64,000 nucleotides of DNA, from positions 1,956,001 to 2,020,000 of the forward strand of contig JAESUZ010003487.1 of NCBI GenBank assembly GCA_017311185.1, read 5' to 3'. Shown here one piece after another: positions 1 to 10,737 of this stretch (the first letter of the stretch is position 1; each line of letters opens with the position of its first letter). Source of the DNA: Proteles cristata cristata (taxonomy: Eukaryota > Chordata > Mammalia > Carnivora > Hyaenidae). Position numbers and translations under genes: made by a program. Below the pieces are notes generated by a model, which was not told the DNA's origin, ran no database searches, and was given only the letters and a program-made list of their open reading frames with translations.

Positions 1-1056
1 TGAGTTGTTTCGTTTCTCTTCAGAAAAATAAAACATACTTACTGGTTCATATAGTCCTGAAAGACAATAGATTGTCACACAATAGGTTTGTGTTCGTATT
101 TTCCAAAGTCACACACCTTATTTCTAAAGCTGCCCAAATTTCTTATCAAACCAAAAATGTGAACATTAGCCAAGGAAACAAGTCTCCATAGCCTCATAAG
201 TGTCACAGAGGGATGTTAGTATTGGCAAGAAAAGTGCATGAAATCTATTTCTTCTGCCACAAGTGCGTGGAATTTCCTGGCATTCCATTTCATCAGAATA
301 TCAGTTTAACAGTAGAGCTCGGCAATGCCCAAGCAGGCAAAAGTCTTAGGAGTTCATATTTATTATAACATCCACACAATTGAGGTAATATGTAACTCTA
401 GCATCGTTTTTTACATAACAGAAAACTTGCAAATTACTATGTTTACCAAATTTTCCTTCTCCTTTCTCCCCTCCGCTTTTTTGAATACTATTACTTTATG
501 TGGCCTTGAGAAATCTGTTTAACTTTTCTGAGTCTTGGTTTCTCATCTGCATGGTTTTTACCATAAAGGTTTACCGTGAAAATCAAGTGACTGTGTTGCT
601 TACAACGGTACACAGCTTAAAATAACTGCGCCAGAAATAGTAGTCTCTTGTTGTTTTCCATGTATATTAATGGTAGCGATACCAGACTCAAGAGCGGTAC
701 TCTACTCGGCTATATATGAAGGGCAAAACCCCCCAATCTCTAGAGAGTGAAAGAAAAAAAATCCAATCTGAACTTTCAAAATGAAGATTTGGGAAGCCCA
801 CCCACCAAAAATTCTGATTCATGCCTTTTGGGATCAGGCATGGGAATCAGAAATCTTCATTCCTCACAAGCATCCCAAGCGATTCTGACGAGGAGCAGGA
901 ATTCAGAAGAAGCAATAGAGGGTCTTGAAGGCAGAAGAGGAAAAGAACCCATGCCCCCCCCCGAAAGGTGTTCAGTCTTAGGAACATTAACTGCTTTCTC
1001 CTGACTCTGAGACCAAGAAATCTTTTCCTAAATCTAATGGATATTTATGTCACGCC

Positions 1057-1090
<34 letters not shown>
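1057..1090. repeat. poly(A) followed by (AAAAG)n simple repeat
   Basis: Sixteen As run directly into four GAAAA-type units. This could be the worn tail of a plus-strand retroposon, but no SINE or L1 body is readable just upstream, so I call only the simple repeat. Confidence 0.85.
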
Positions 1091-1522
1091 TCAGAATGGT
1101 TCTCCTACTTCATCTCTACTAACTCTGTTTTCTCCCAACCTTAATGGCACATTCCTCTATGCCTTAGATGCCCTTCCTGCTCCATTGGGTTTTGTTCCTG
1201 TGGATTCCCATTAGTGTTGGTTCCTTTTGACATTACTGGTGTATGATTGGAAGATTAAGATGATTGCTGAAGACCTGCACATTTAATTCTTACCTATTGA
1301 TCCCCTAATCTGAAAGTTTTCACATCTCCATCAGAACCTGGAATTTCCACATCAGCCCTTGTCTCCTCCATGTCAGACAATGGAGGAATCTCTCACTTGC
1401 CCACATCCCCCCACATCATCCCTACTCAGGTCTACCTCTCCTGCTGAACATTGGGCCTAATGCCTATCTTGCTTTCAGGCAGAAGGTGAACCCACATTAC
1501 ATGGGGCCTAAAGCCTATCCTG

Positions 1523-1544
1523 TGGGGGGTGGGGGGTGGGGGGA
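1523..1544 (+). repeat. G-rich tract, three G6 runs
   Basis: Three runs of six Gs are separated by single Ts. The tract has G-quadruplex potential because a G6 run can supply two G3 columns. It lies 36 bp before a CA microsatellite. Confidence 0.7.
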
Positions 1545-1574
1545 GCACTCTTAAAGAATACAAAAAGAAATCTT

Positions 1575-1579
<5 letters not shown>

Positions 1580-1614
<35 letters not shown>
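1580..1614. repeat. (CA)n microsatellite
   Basis: About 17 uninterrupted CA dinucleotides, ending in 'caaactc'. It is probably length-polymorphic. Confidence 0.95.
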
Positions 1615-1618
<4 letters not shown>

Positions 1619-1662
1619 CATCATGTGAACTCAAGGCCAGATCCCCTCTCAGATCCTTAGAA

Positions 1663-2056
1663 GTTATAATAGACTATTTTGCGCCCTATCCCCTAAAATC
1701 GTATTTTGAAGCCCTAACCCCTAATGTGACTGGATTTGGAGATAGGGCGGGCCTTTTAGGGGATAATTAAGGTGTAATGAGGTCATAAAGGTAGGGCCCA
1801 GATCCGATACAACTGGTGTCCTTATAAGAAGAGAGCCACCAGGGATGTGCACGCACAGAGAAAAGGCCATGTGACGACATAGAAATGGTGGCCATTTACA
1901 AGCCAAGCACAGGGGCCTCGGGAGAAACCAGCCCTGCTGATACCTTGATCTTGGATTTCTAACCTTCTAATTTGTAAGAAAATAAATTGCTGTTGTTTAA
2001 GTCACCCAGCCTGTGGAATTCTGTTATGGCTGCCCAAGTGGGCTGTTACAGAAGTG
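1663..2056 (+). mobile_element. MaLR (MLT1-type) solo LTR
   Basis: The stretch follows the MLT1/MST consensus order. 'gaagccctaacccctaatgtg' is near the start, then 'tttggagatagggcgggcc', 'gtgtccttataagaagag', 'ccatgtgacgac' and 'ccttgatcttgga'. The 3' part is 'aataaattgctgttgtttaa' followed by 'cacccagcctgtgg'. The AATAAA about 70 bp from the 3' end is the expected LTR polyadenylation signal. No internal retroviral sequence or second LTR is present. The exact subfamily is from memory. Confidence 0.8.
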
Positions 2057-2204
2057 GTCCATGCAGTTGGGAGCCCTGAAGCTATGGTGCCATTAGCTTC
2101 TTCCCATATCCCCCTCTCCTCCAGGGCAGACTGAGTCTCACATCACCACTGCAGCATTTCCAACCCTGACTCCAGACCAGTGGTTCTCAGTTTGTTGAAT
2201 ACAC

Positions 2205-2560
2205 TCATTCTTAAAAATCCAGTTCAAATATTATGCTCTTCTCTAATCTCTGTAAGTTATATATATCTTCCCTACTCCATATCATATCCCACAGTTGTCT
2301 GCACCTCTTCTGCTGGTTTTATTTAAGTCTGTCTTATACTGCCATCAGTCATTATTCATATTATACTATGATATGCATGTTATCATTCATATTCATTAAT
2401 AGTTGTTAATTTGTAGTGATAGGAGTCATTTGAATTAGTCATTTAAAAAAATTTAAATTCCCTGTGGGAAGAGATATGTCTAGTTCCATACCTAACACAA
2501 TATTTGCACACAGGAAGCCATCGACAAACGTTTATTAAATTGATAGTTATAAAAAGCCAT
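2205..2560 (+). mobile_element. L2-like LINE 3' remnant
   Basis: A diverged match to the L2 3' region. It contains 'ttcaaatattatgctcttc', a cytosine/thymine-rich middle and a terminal block like 'aacacaatatttgcacacag' then 'acaaacgtttattaaattga', which corresponds to the usual tail before 'aataaatatttgttgaa'. The similarity is partial. Confidence 0.45.
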
Positions 2561-3256
2561 GAGGTCTTTAGTGAATAGATCATGACAGCTTATTATCTAT
2601 CTACCTAGCTGCCTATAGGGAATATACATAAAATCGAAGAATTTTACAGTGAAAAGGTCTTACAGATCATTTATTACCAGGTTTCTTATTTTACCAATTT
2701 ACCAAGCACATTCAGCGAGCTAGTTATCAGATCCATGACTGAAACAGATGTCTCACAAATTCTAGACCTCATCCCACCAAATAACCTAGACAGTCATCCA
2801 GACTTGATCACCAATCGGAGATGCACAGGAAATTTAGAATCACACATCCAGGAAATTTAGAATCATCTAAAAACCTCAGTGCTGCCAGAGAGCAACCTGC
2901 TGATTGCAATGTGGCTTCCACCGCAGGTCTCCAAGTGTAGAATGCACAGATCTCGTCAACATGAGCATTGTACTTTAGATTATCATTTTACTTCTCATTG
3001 TAGTTAAATAAATTAACATTGTGGGGTTTTTAACTTAAACTTGAAGCAGATTGCAAACTTCTTGGAAATAGTTCAACTGCTGTGGATATTTATTTAAACT
3101 CAAGAAAAAGAATTTCTCTCACTCCTAACTCAAATACAGCAAAGTCTACTGCTCAGAGCAATTAACATACATTCACCCAAACCTGGAAGCAACTGGCTCA
3201 GGTCAAAGTGAATACCTGATTTAGCTTTGTGTTTAAACTCTTCACTTCTTCACCAG
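2561..3256. other. unique sequence upstream of candidate exon
   Basis: No repeat head or long open frame is recognisable. The last 20 bases form a pyrimidine-rich stretch ending in CAG, discussed with the candidate exon that follows. Confidence 0.4.
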
Positions 3257-3409
3257 AAAGGTGAAAAAGGCTCTGACGGTGATGCTATTGGGAACATGAA
3301 CTACAACATCCCGAACCATATACCGACCCTCAGTTCTTCCCATGCTGGTCTCCGAATAGAAGCAGTGACGACAGCCATTAGACAGACACTGCTAAAAATG
3401 AAGTGCTGA
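3257..3409 (+). CDS. weak candidate: 3'-terminal exon with collagen-like start
   Basis: A pyrimidine-rich stretch ending 'cttcttcaccag' at 3256 resembles a 3' splice site. The frame from 3257 reads KGEKGSDGDAIGN, which looks like a few Gly-X-Y triplets. It continues about 37 further residues and ends LLKMKC followed by TGA at 3407-3409. The segment has several CpGs although its surroundings have almost none, which can indicate constraint. I do not recognise the protein. Against it, the frame is only 50 codons, no upstream exon is visible, and Gly-X-Y triplets of this number can occur by chance. An unannotated repeat fragment is the main alternative. Confidence 0.15.
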   Translation, partial: KGEKGSDGDAIGNMNYNIPNHIPTLSSSHAGLRIEAVTTAIRQTLLKMKC

Positions 3410-3611
3410 CGAGAGAGGATTTACATCCCATTACCAATCCCTCGGGCCACGCCATGGACTTTTAACTAGACATTTTATCATGTTGGTTGCCGCTCTCTGA
3501 ATTTTGTCTAATTTGTCTCTTTTTCAACATGTGGTATCCCAAACTAAAAGCAGTTGAAATATGCTCAGGCAGGATGAGTGCCAAGTTGCTGGAAATAATT
3601 CTTTTCTTTTC

Positions 3612-3629
3612 TTTTTTTTTTTTTTTTTT
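3612..3629. repeat. poly(T) tract
   Basis: Eighteen Ts preceded by CTTTT units. No retroposon body is recognisable on either side. Confidence 0.85.
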
Positions 3630-4193
3630 GCTGGGTTAGTACATAATGCTTCCATTAACACAGACTGATATCACTTTGAAAGGATTTGAGAGATCTTTCT
3701 TTTTTAACAAATCATGCTGTTTTGTTGACCTTAATAGCTCTCAAGATATGCTCAGTGACGGAGTGGCAACCCGTGGCTCAAACATCAAAGTGGTAGATAG
3801 TTCTGAGAGAGACAGATGATGCTGGGCCTCAGTAGCCAGTAAGTCCTTCCATTGGCCTCCTTCCTCCTGGCTCCCCTCAGCTGGTTCCTCATTGCCCTTC
3901 CCCACAACTCAGCCAGCCCATCTCATCCGTATATCACCCGATCATAATTAGAGTGTTAAAAGCTAAAGTCTTAGTAGACCCAGGCTCATATGCTCTCACT
4001 CTGCCCCACCTACAACTCCCAGCCACTGACTTCTACATTTTTAAAGTGATTCTAGAAAATAGAAAAGAATTCAAAACCAAAGCAATGAAGTTACTCTATC
4101 TAATGTGAGATCATGTTTTATTTGGGAGTTGGGTTCTAAAGTTAGTGTGAAATACAGAAATCAAGCCTGGTCAAAATTACCATTGGAAATCTT

Positions 4194-4372
4194 GGGTGTC
4201 TGGGTGGTTCAGTCAGTTATGCATTCCACTTTGGCTCCAGTCATGATCTTGTGGTTCGTGAGTTCGAGCTCCACATCAGACTCTCTGCTATCAGCTCAGA
4301 GCCTGTTTGGGATCCTGTCTCCCTCTCTCTGCCCCTCCCCTTCTTGTATGCGCTCTCTCTCTCTCTTTCATG

Positions 4373-4407
<35 letters not shown>

Positions 4408-4450
4408 TGTGTGTGTCTCGTGCTCTCTCTCTCTCTCAAAAATAAACATT
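4194..4450 (+). mobile_element. feliform CAN SINE with internal GT microsatellite
   Basis: The tRNA-derived head 'gggtgtctgggtggttcag' is followed by a B box ('gagttcgagctcc'), a TC-rich region and an 'aaaaataaacatt' tail. A perfect 21-bp TSD flanks it (4173-4193 and 4451-4471), so the boundaries are exact. The copy is diverged from the consensus, and a (GT)n array has expanded inside its pyrimidine region. Confidence 0.95.
4376..4406. repeat. (GT)n microsatellite inside SINE
   Basis: About 15 GT units, followed by a second short GT block after one TC interruption. It lies in the pyrimidine tract of the surrounding SINE. Confidence 0.9.
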
Positions 4451-4489
4451 AAAATTACCATTGGAAATCTTAAGAAGAAAGTGACCGTG

Positions 4490-5310
4490 GTAGACAGAAT
4501 GCTAAATGTGGCCTCCTGAAATTCCATTCCTGATTATTCAATCAAACACTAACCTAAGTACCACTGTGAAGAGATTTTGCAGATGCAAAGATCTTAGTTC
4601 ACCTTCAAATAAAATAGATGGCAGATTAACTGGGTAGGCCAGACCCAACTGAGTGAGCCCTTTAAAAGCAGAGTGTTTTCGGGGCGCCTGGGTGGCTTAG
4701 TCGGTTAAGCGTCCAACTTTCGCTTAGGTCATGATCTCGCGGTTCATGGGTTCGAGCCCCGCGTCGGGCTCTGTGCTGACTGCCAGCTCAGATCCTGGAG
4801 CCTGTTTCAGAGTCTGTGACTCCCTCTCTCTCTCACCCTCTCCTGCTCACGCTGTCTCTCTTTCTCTCTCCTAGAAATAAATAAAAATATTAAAAAAAAA
4901 AAAGCAGAGTCTTTTCACAAGCTGGTAGCAAAAGGAGAAATCAGAGAGATTCAAAGCACTGAAAGAAATCAACAAGCCACTTGCTGATTTGCAGTTGGAA
5001 GGAGCCATGTAGAAGGGCCACAGATTGGCCGCTAGCAGCTGAGAGTGACCCCTGGCCAACAGCCATCCAGGAACAAGAGTTTAGACGTATAACCATGAGG
5101 AACTAAATGAGCCTAGAAGCAGATTTTTCCCAAGTCTCCAGATAAAAGCCCAGCGCAGCCAATGCCTTCATTTCAGTCTTTCAAGATTCTAACAGAAAAT
5201 TCAAAGTATCTCAATTTCTGACCTAAAGAATTGTGAAGGTAATTATAAATGGATATGTAAAACTGCTAAGTTTGTGGTAATCTGCTATACAGAAATAGAA
5301 AACTAAACCC
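4490..5310 (+). mobile_element. old MaLR-like LTR, split by a SINE
   Basis: The left part (4490-4680) has 'gaagagattttgcagatgc' and 'gggtaggccagacccaactg'. The right part (4917-5310) has 'gagagattcaaagcactgaa', 'ggagccatgtagaagg', 'gtttgtggtaatctgctat' and 'cagaaatagaaaactaaa'. This order matches the MLT1-class LTR seen again at 29697-31405. The SINE at 4681-4899 interrupts it, so the LTR is older. Subfamily not assigned. Confidence 0.65.
4681..4899 (+). mobile_element. feliform CAN SINE, young subfamily
   Basis: The head 'ggggcgcctgggtggctta' is close to consensus. The diagnostic bases 'actttcgcttagg', 'gctgactgccagctc' and 'ctcctagaaataaat' match six other copies in this window. The TSD is 4664-4680 and 4900-4916 with one mismatch. 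It is inserted in an older LTR. Confidence 0.96.
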
Positions 5311-5490
5311 ATTCAGTACAGTAGCATGAGGCTATTTAATTTAAATTAATTTTTATTAGTATAAATTTCTCCGTCACACTAGCCACATGTCAAGTACTCC
5401 ATAGCCACATGTGACCACATGCTACCATATTGGACACTACAAACTATACAACTTTTCCATCATTACAAAAATTCTACAGGACAGCTTTGC
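5311..5490. mobile_element. DNA-transposon MITE-like remnant (hAT/MER type)
   Basis: It contains 'ccacatgtgaccacatgct', 'accatattggacactac' and AT-rich 'ttaatttaaattaattttta'. These resemble a mammalian MER-class element whose ends read 'tagccacatgtggct' and 'accatattggacag'. Strand and family name are uncertain. Confidence 0.5.
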
Positions 5491-5551
5491 TCTGGAAGAA
5501 CCAGTTTGCTTATAGCATTGGCCCAGGTGACTATATCTTTGGTTGAGCAGC

Positions 5552-5680
5552 AATTAAGATTGGTTGAAATAAACAGTTTCCCTCCATATCACACTCAGGG
5601 ACCTCTTTGAAGTGAATTAGATGAAGCATATGTATTTATTAAACTATTAAACTATATTCTGATGAAAACTCTCATTCTTT
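5552..5680 (+). repeat. local duplication, copy 1
   Basis: It starts 'aattaagattggttgaaata' and runs to 'actctcattcttttgttca'. It matches 7441-7553 base for base except for scattered substitutions and an indel of roughly 15-20 bp after 'gaagtgaattaga'. It is not a SINE or L1 segment I recognise. Confidence 0.85.
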
Positions 5681-5690
5681 TGTTCAATAG

Positions 5691-7270
5691 GACTGTGTGG
5701 TAGGGAAAATATATATTTTTAATACTGTAATTGCACTCCACCCAGTGAGATGCTCACACCCTGGAGAAATCAAAGGGAACTAAGACTGATGAAGGGAAAT
5801 GATTTCTGCCTTCCATTTCCTTCTGATACCCAGTTGCATAATCAATTTGTAAAATGGTGGGTAGAATCTATGGTATTATCTCCACCCTATCTCTGTGAGC
5901 TCCTGTAGTTGGACTTATTTTAGTTAAATGTGCATATGATATGATTCCACTGTATCCTTCCTACTCCTTCATTGCACAAAGCTAGCAGTCACATGTCTGG
6001 GCCATCTGGGAGTCAAGAACAAGCTGAGACTGACTTTGAGTCTGACCAGCTTGGCAGAAGGAATACTTTGGCCATTTAAGACCAAATCCACGGAGATCTG
6101 ACCCTGGCTAATTGTGTGGCGATAATGTTGAGGTACAAACAAAGGAAGAGCACACAGGCTTAGAGGTGGCAGTGATCATAGATATCAATTAAAGTATCAA
6201 TAGCACTCCACAAAATTGTTTTCCTGAAAGGCGTTAAGATTTCCGTCAGTGTTATATCAGGCATTTTTGCCATTTGCACATAGTTCATGAACCAAAATCA
6301 AACAAACTCACATTTTAAACATTTTTAAAAATTGTTTGCAACAGATAACTTCATCCCATGACATGTGCTTAAGAATGTCCCCAAGGCTATGGGAAGACTA
6401 CACAGTGAAATGCCAAAATGTCCTCATAAAAACCGGAAATCAGGTGTTTCTTTAAGCGGTGGCAGAAAAGGAAAATACAGGAATTAGACGAAAGGCCAAA
6501 TCTAGACTCAAGTCATTCCAGGGAGATGGAAGGGAAAACCACATACCAGGGCCTTGAGAAAATGGGGAAATAGGGAAACTAGGCACAACAGACACAGTTA
6601 GATGGCTCAATAGCTACACATAGTGTCAAGCGGACCACAAACATACATTAATAATCAGAAAGTCTACAGCTTCAGGCTCAAGTGGGCCCTGGTGCTCAGT
6701 TTAGTCTTACTGAGATAAGTAGAGGATAGCAGACCATTTCCAGACCATTCTCTTTATAAAAGAATAGACACGGTTTCCTGTGTACTGCCAGATCCAGCAC
6801 CCACTGGCCCGTGACCTAAGGCAGGAGGAATAGATAGGCTCAAGCTGACACAGCGATGGTAAGCATGTGGACTGGGCCAAGAAAGGAGGGGTGAGCCCAT
6901 GGCCCTCTACTCCTGGTTTTGTTGCTGAGCACCCAAAGAGGTTCTTTCTCCAGCGAAAGTGAGTCCACCTTCTCCCCTCAGTTCACCCCTGTTTCTATCT
7001 GGTAGCACTCTCGGCTGAGAACTTCTCACCCTGGACTGGGCACTTATCCTGCGACCCATCTTGTTTTCAGCTTACTGTCTAACAGTCTCAAGTCAGGACA
7101 TCTTAGCTTTTAGACCCAGTCCTTTGTATGCAATATATATAGGAAAGTGAAACCCTGGCAGTTCATATAACTTTTGTAAGCCCATACACTTAATGGCATG
7201 ATTAACTGTCAAAGCCAGTTATGCCAGGCATAACCAGGCATGCCAGGTCTCCTGACTCCTAGCCCAGGTC
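5691..7270. other. unique sequence, no gene seen
   Basis: No transposon signature, promoter or exon-like frame is recognisable in this stretch. Short repeated words around 7215-7245 ('tatgccaggcataaccagg') are the only local structure. Confidence 0.45.
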
Positions 7271-7274
7271 ATGC

Positions 7275-7410
7275 TGCCTTCCAGCAACTGTTCTAGACTT
7301 TTCCAAAGCATTTTCAAAGGTGCTATTCCCATCATCTTCACACATTGGTGGGGCAGTCATTCATCACAACACCACAGAGAAGAAAACTGAGCTTCGAATA
7401 GTAAGTCACT
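7275..7410 (-). mobile_element. MIR-like SINE remnant
   Basis: A weak match to MIR in reverse. It has 'ccaaagcattttcaaaggtg', 'tcccatcatcttcacac', and 'agagaagaaaactgagc' as the counterpart of the MIR 'gaggaaactgag' block. Confidence 0.4.
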
Positions 7411-7440
7411 TGTGTGTATTTTGTCTCTGTGGTTACTAAA

Positions 7441-7553
7441 AATTAAGATTGGTTGAAATAAACAGTTTCCTTCCATGTCACCCTCAGGGACCTCTTTGAA
7501 GTGAATTAGAATATAGATTAAACTATATTCTGATGAAAATTCTCATCCTTTCT
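7441..7553 (+). repeat. local duplication, copy 2
   Basis: Begins with the same 'aattaagattggttgaaata' as 5552 and keeps alignment through 'ctatattctgatgaaaa'. It lies 1.89 kb downstream in direct orientation, and the flanks of the two copies do not match. Confidence 0.85.
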
Positions 7554-8464
7554 GTCTCAGTAGATGTGTTGTGAAAGAAGTGTTTAGTGGTTCAATCTGT
7601 TTGGGGGAAGTTAGGTTAAAAAGGACGATAAATGTAAAAGGAGGACGGAGGGAATAAAGGTTTTTGAAATTCCCCTGGCCTTTAATATCTAAGTGAGCAA
7701 AGTTTGATTATAAGGTATATGGATTATTTTTCCAGTGAAACAACCATCACCATCTTGAAAACATTCATGTTCCAGAGAACACAGTTTGGGAAACACTGTC
7801 ATAAAGTTTAGAAACATCAATCCTGTGATGTGTATTTATAATATATGAGAAAGTGCTCTGCAAATCAGTCTATGAAATTGGTGCCTGCAACCATCTACTC
7901 ACCCACTTCAGAAATTCCTATCATTTTCTCACTTAGTTTACTAGATACCCTTCTGTATTTATTCCTTCCTGTGTTTCTGTGCCTGTCCCATCCCAGCTTT
8001 TTTTCCTACAGAGCCAATAGCAAATTTCTTTATTGTGAGAGTAGCCTTTCTGCATTTCTTTTGCACACTGCTTTTCATTCTCTCCTCTCTCCTCTTCCCC
8101 AAGAAGGCCCTGTTTATCTCCTTTTCTTAAACAACACTTAATATTCATTAGGTGTTCATCATGTACTCACTACAGGCATAAGCCGGTTTTTAATTCTAGT
8201 ACTTTCTCCTATTATCCCAACTATATCTCTTTTTTTAATGTTTAAAACTTTGTCATACCAAGAGAAAGGATTAATTTCATAAAGACATTATACTTGTAAA
8301 CACTAATAACCCCAAAACCAAGAGCTTCATTGTTTATTTCCAGAGTCATCATTTGCTTCTATCATGGTAAATGTATTCTGATTGCCACTTGTATCAATAT
8401 GGAAAAAATTCTCTCTCCTACCTCTCCTACCTCCTCACCTACTTCATCCTTTCATTCATATATC
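7554..8464. other. unique sequence, no gene seen
   Basis: AT-rich with C/T-rich patches. An open stretch of about 98 codons at 7845-8141 has no recognisable domain and is rich in Ser, Leu and Phe, as expected from a translated pyrimidine-rich tract. Confidence 0.4.
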
Positions 8465-8680
8465 CACCCATCCATTCTCTATTCAGCACATACTCATTGA
8501 GGATTTCTAAATGCTATTGAGGGCCCATTTTGTCCATCCTTTGAGGATATCAAGTTTAACAAGACATGGTTCATATTCTAGAGGAGTGTAGAGTCTAGCC
8601 ATAGGAGACAGGCATATAAACAGATGTACATCCTCATGAGTGCCATAAAAAGTATGGAAAGAATCCTGCTAGAGGACCAA
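8465..8680 (-). mobile_element. L2-like LINE remnant
   Basis: Reads like the L2 3' end in reverse: 'ttcagcacatactcattgag', then 'gatatcaagtttaacaag', 'ttcatattctagaggagtg' and 'gagacaggcatataaaca'. Divergence is high. Confidence 0.5.
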
Positions 8681-8834
8681 AGAAACTTATGAAGGTGAGG
8701 AAGCTTCACAGGGAAGGCAACAAGAGATACAGAATATTTTTTGAATGTGACAATATGATATTGTCATATGAACATTGTCATATGAAATATGAATATTATT
8801 GGTTCAACAAGCAGAGAGCATTATTTAAAATTTT

Positions 8835-9048
8835 TTTAAATGTTTTATTTATTTTTGAGAGAGAGATCAAGACAATGTGAGCCAGGGAGAGGTAGAGAGA
8901 GAGGGAGTCACAGAATCCGAAGACAGGCTCCAGGCTCTGAGCTAGCTGTCAGCACAGAGTCCAACGCAGGGCTCAAACCCATGAACTGTGAGATCATGAC
9001 CCAAGCCAAAGTCAGACACTTAACTGACTGAGCCACCCAGGCACCCCT
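8835..9048 (-). mobile_element. feliform CAN SINE
   Basis: Reverse orientation. The tail 'ttttatttatttttgagag' comes first and the tRNA-like head ends 'gactgagccacccaggc'. An imperfect TSD based on 'gagagcattattt' lies near 8815 and 9051. Confidence 0.93.
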
Positions 9049-9339
9049 GAGAGAGTTATTTTAATGACTATCTCTGAGAGCGGATTTGGGCAGAAAACCT
9101 GAAGTTAACTTTTCACACTCCTAGCCTAGAATCCCAAATCTATATTCATTTTCTTTGATACTGCAATAGTGAGTGATGTGCTTTAGAGCCAGTAATGAAA
9201 GAGTGGTCTCATTTAGTGCGACATTATTTTGGGTACTGTTTGGTGAGGTACATAGGGAATTTGAGGAAATGTAACTCCTGATATGGAGATATTTCATTTT
9301 TTTGGCCCCTTTATTGTCCTGGGTCTTCAAAGTAAACTT

Positions 9340-9826
9340 TTGTGAATTTTATGAGTCCCCACAGGAGACATTCTTGAGGTACCCATCACATAGAGAAACT
9401 TTTCCATGGTCTGAAAAATAGACCAGTGTAAAGATATGTGCGTAGGAGTTTGCCAAGCAGAGAAAGGAAAGAAGCAGAGTCCAAGCAGAGGCAGGGAATG
9501 AGCGAAGGCCCAGAAGAGTGATGGTTTCAACATGTTTGGGAATTGTTGAGTTCACTCAGGAAGCTCCAATGCTATGGCGGGAGATGAGCCCAGATGATGT
9601 GTAAGAGCAAGAACATGAAGGAACTTATAAATAAGTTTGGCATTAAAATTTTTCCTCTATGGATCATGGGGAGACCAGAAGAGGATTAAAGTGAGAGACT
9701 CACATGGTCCAATTTGCATTTTACGCAGTAAATCTAGTGGTATTCTATGAGATAGACTGTGCACACAACAGCCAGGTAAAGGACAACAGGATAAGAACTG
9801 TTTAACAATGGTCTTGGGAGGATGGG
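9340..9826 (-). mobile_element. possible L2 LINE remnant
   Basis: Contains phrases typical of the L2 ORF2 end/3' UTR in reverse: 'gagaaaggaaagaagcagag', 'gagcgaaggccc', 'gagcaagaacatgaagga' and 'ggattaaagtgagagact'. A low-similarity call. Confidence 0.35.
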
Positions 9827-9847
9827 ATTGAGGCAACATGAAATTCT

Positions 9848-10688
9848 TTTTTTTTTTTTTTTTTTTTTTTAGATTTGGACATAAAATGAAATGACTTTAT
9901 TGCATGATACTAAATAACCAGCAAAAAGTTTTCCCCTGTAGACTTAATCTTTTTTCCCCAGACTTCATTTTACGAATGATATGTAAACTTGATAAAAATT
10001 TAAAAATAAAATGCATAAATGCTCATGTATTTTAAAAATAATCTCCAGGAGTCAGAAGATGGTAGTGAATGACATTATAAACCAGATTGTCCATATTATT
10101 TTTTGCTTTACAGTTCTTAATCATTCTTTAAGATTTTTTTTTCTTTTGGAGTTTGCTGCTCTGAGTGGGAAAAGGTGTGCTTTTAGATATCTTACCATTA
10201 AATTATTTTAATATTAAATTCTTTGGGAAGTTTGTAAACATTTGGTAGCTCCCATCAGTTTAAAACAAAGAGCATGGCCCCAGTTGATCTATATTAAAAC
10301 ATTTATAAAAAATAAGTATTTTAAAGATGTTTTAATGAAAGAATTTGATCTTTTTTTTTACAAATAGTTTATTGTCAAATTAGTTTCCACATAACACTCA
10401 GTGCTCATTCCCACAAGTGCCCTCCTCCATGCCCATCCCTCCTCCCCCCCACATCCATCAGTCCTCAGTTTTTGTCAGCATTCAAGAGTCTCTCATGGTT
10501 TGCCTCTCTCCCTTTCCCCCACCATTTCCCCCCTTCTTCTCCCCTTGTTCCTCCGTCAAGTTCCTCCTAATCCTCCTATACGTGCAAACATATGATATTT
10601 GTCCTTCTCTGCCTGACTTATTTCGCTCAGCATAACACCCTCAAGGTCCATCCATGTTGCTACACATGGCCAGATTTCATTCTTTCTC
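9848..10688 (-). mobile_element. 5'-truncated L1 with 3' transduction
   Basis: Minus-strand L1 3' end at 10360-10688: the reverse of 'ggaaactaatttgacaataa', the end shared by all young L1s here. It is followed in transcript sense by a short A tract (10351-10359), about 480 bp of non-L1 sequence (9871-10350), and a 23-A tail read as Ts (9848-9870). One 21-bp TSD spans the whole unit (9827-9847 and 10689-10709). L1 read-through and retroposition of its downstream flank explains this. AATAAA (TTTATT at 9896-9901) lies about 25 nt before the outer poly(A). Confidence 0.88.
9871..10350 (-). other. 3'-transduced non-L1 segment
   Basis: Unique-looking sequence between two A tails of one L1 insertion. 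In sense orientation it ends with AATAAA about 25 nt before the terminal poly(A), as a used cleavage site would. The source locus should have this sequence next to a progenitor L1. It may come from intergenic DNA or from the 3' UTR of a gene; I cannot tell which. Confidence 0.75.
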
Positions 10689-10737
10689 ATTGAGGCAACA
10701 TGAAATTCTGAACTAAGGTCATTAGAAATGAAGAAAG

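Larger units (their letters stand above)
1..1662. other. unique AT-rich DNA, no gene recognised
   Basis: Apart from the simple repeats listed separately, I see no transposon head, long reading frame or CpG-rich promoter here. The longest open frames are under 90 codons and lack recognisable protein motifs. It is probably intergenic or intronic single-copy sequence. Confidence 0.5.

Noticed and set aside
9871..10350. Could be an independent processed pseudogene
   Set aside because: It shares one TSD with the adjacent L1 and lies between two A tracts, so L1 transduction explains it better. A gene 3' UTR as source remains possible.
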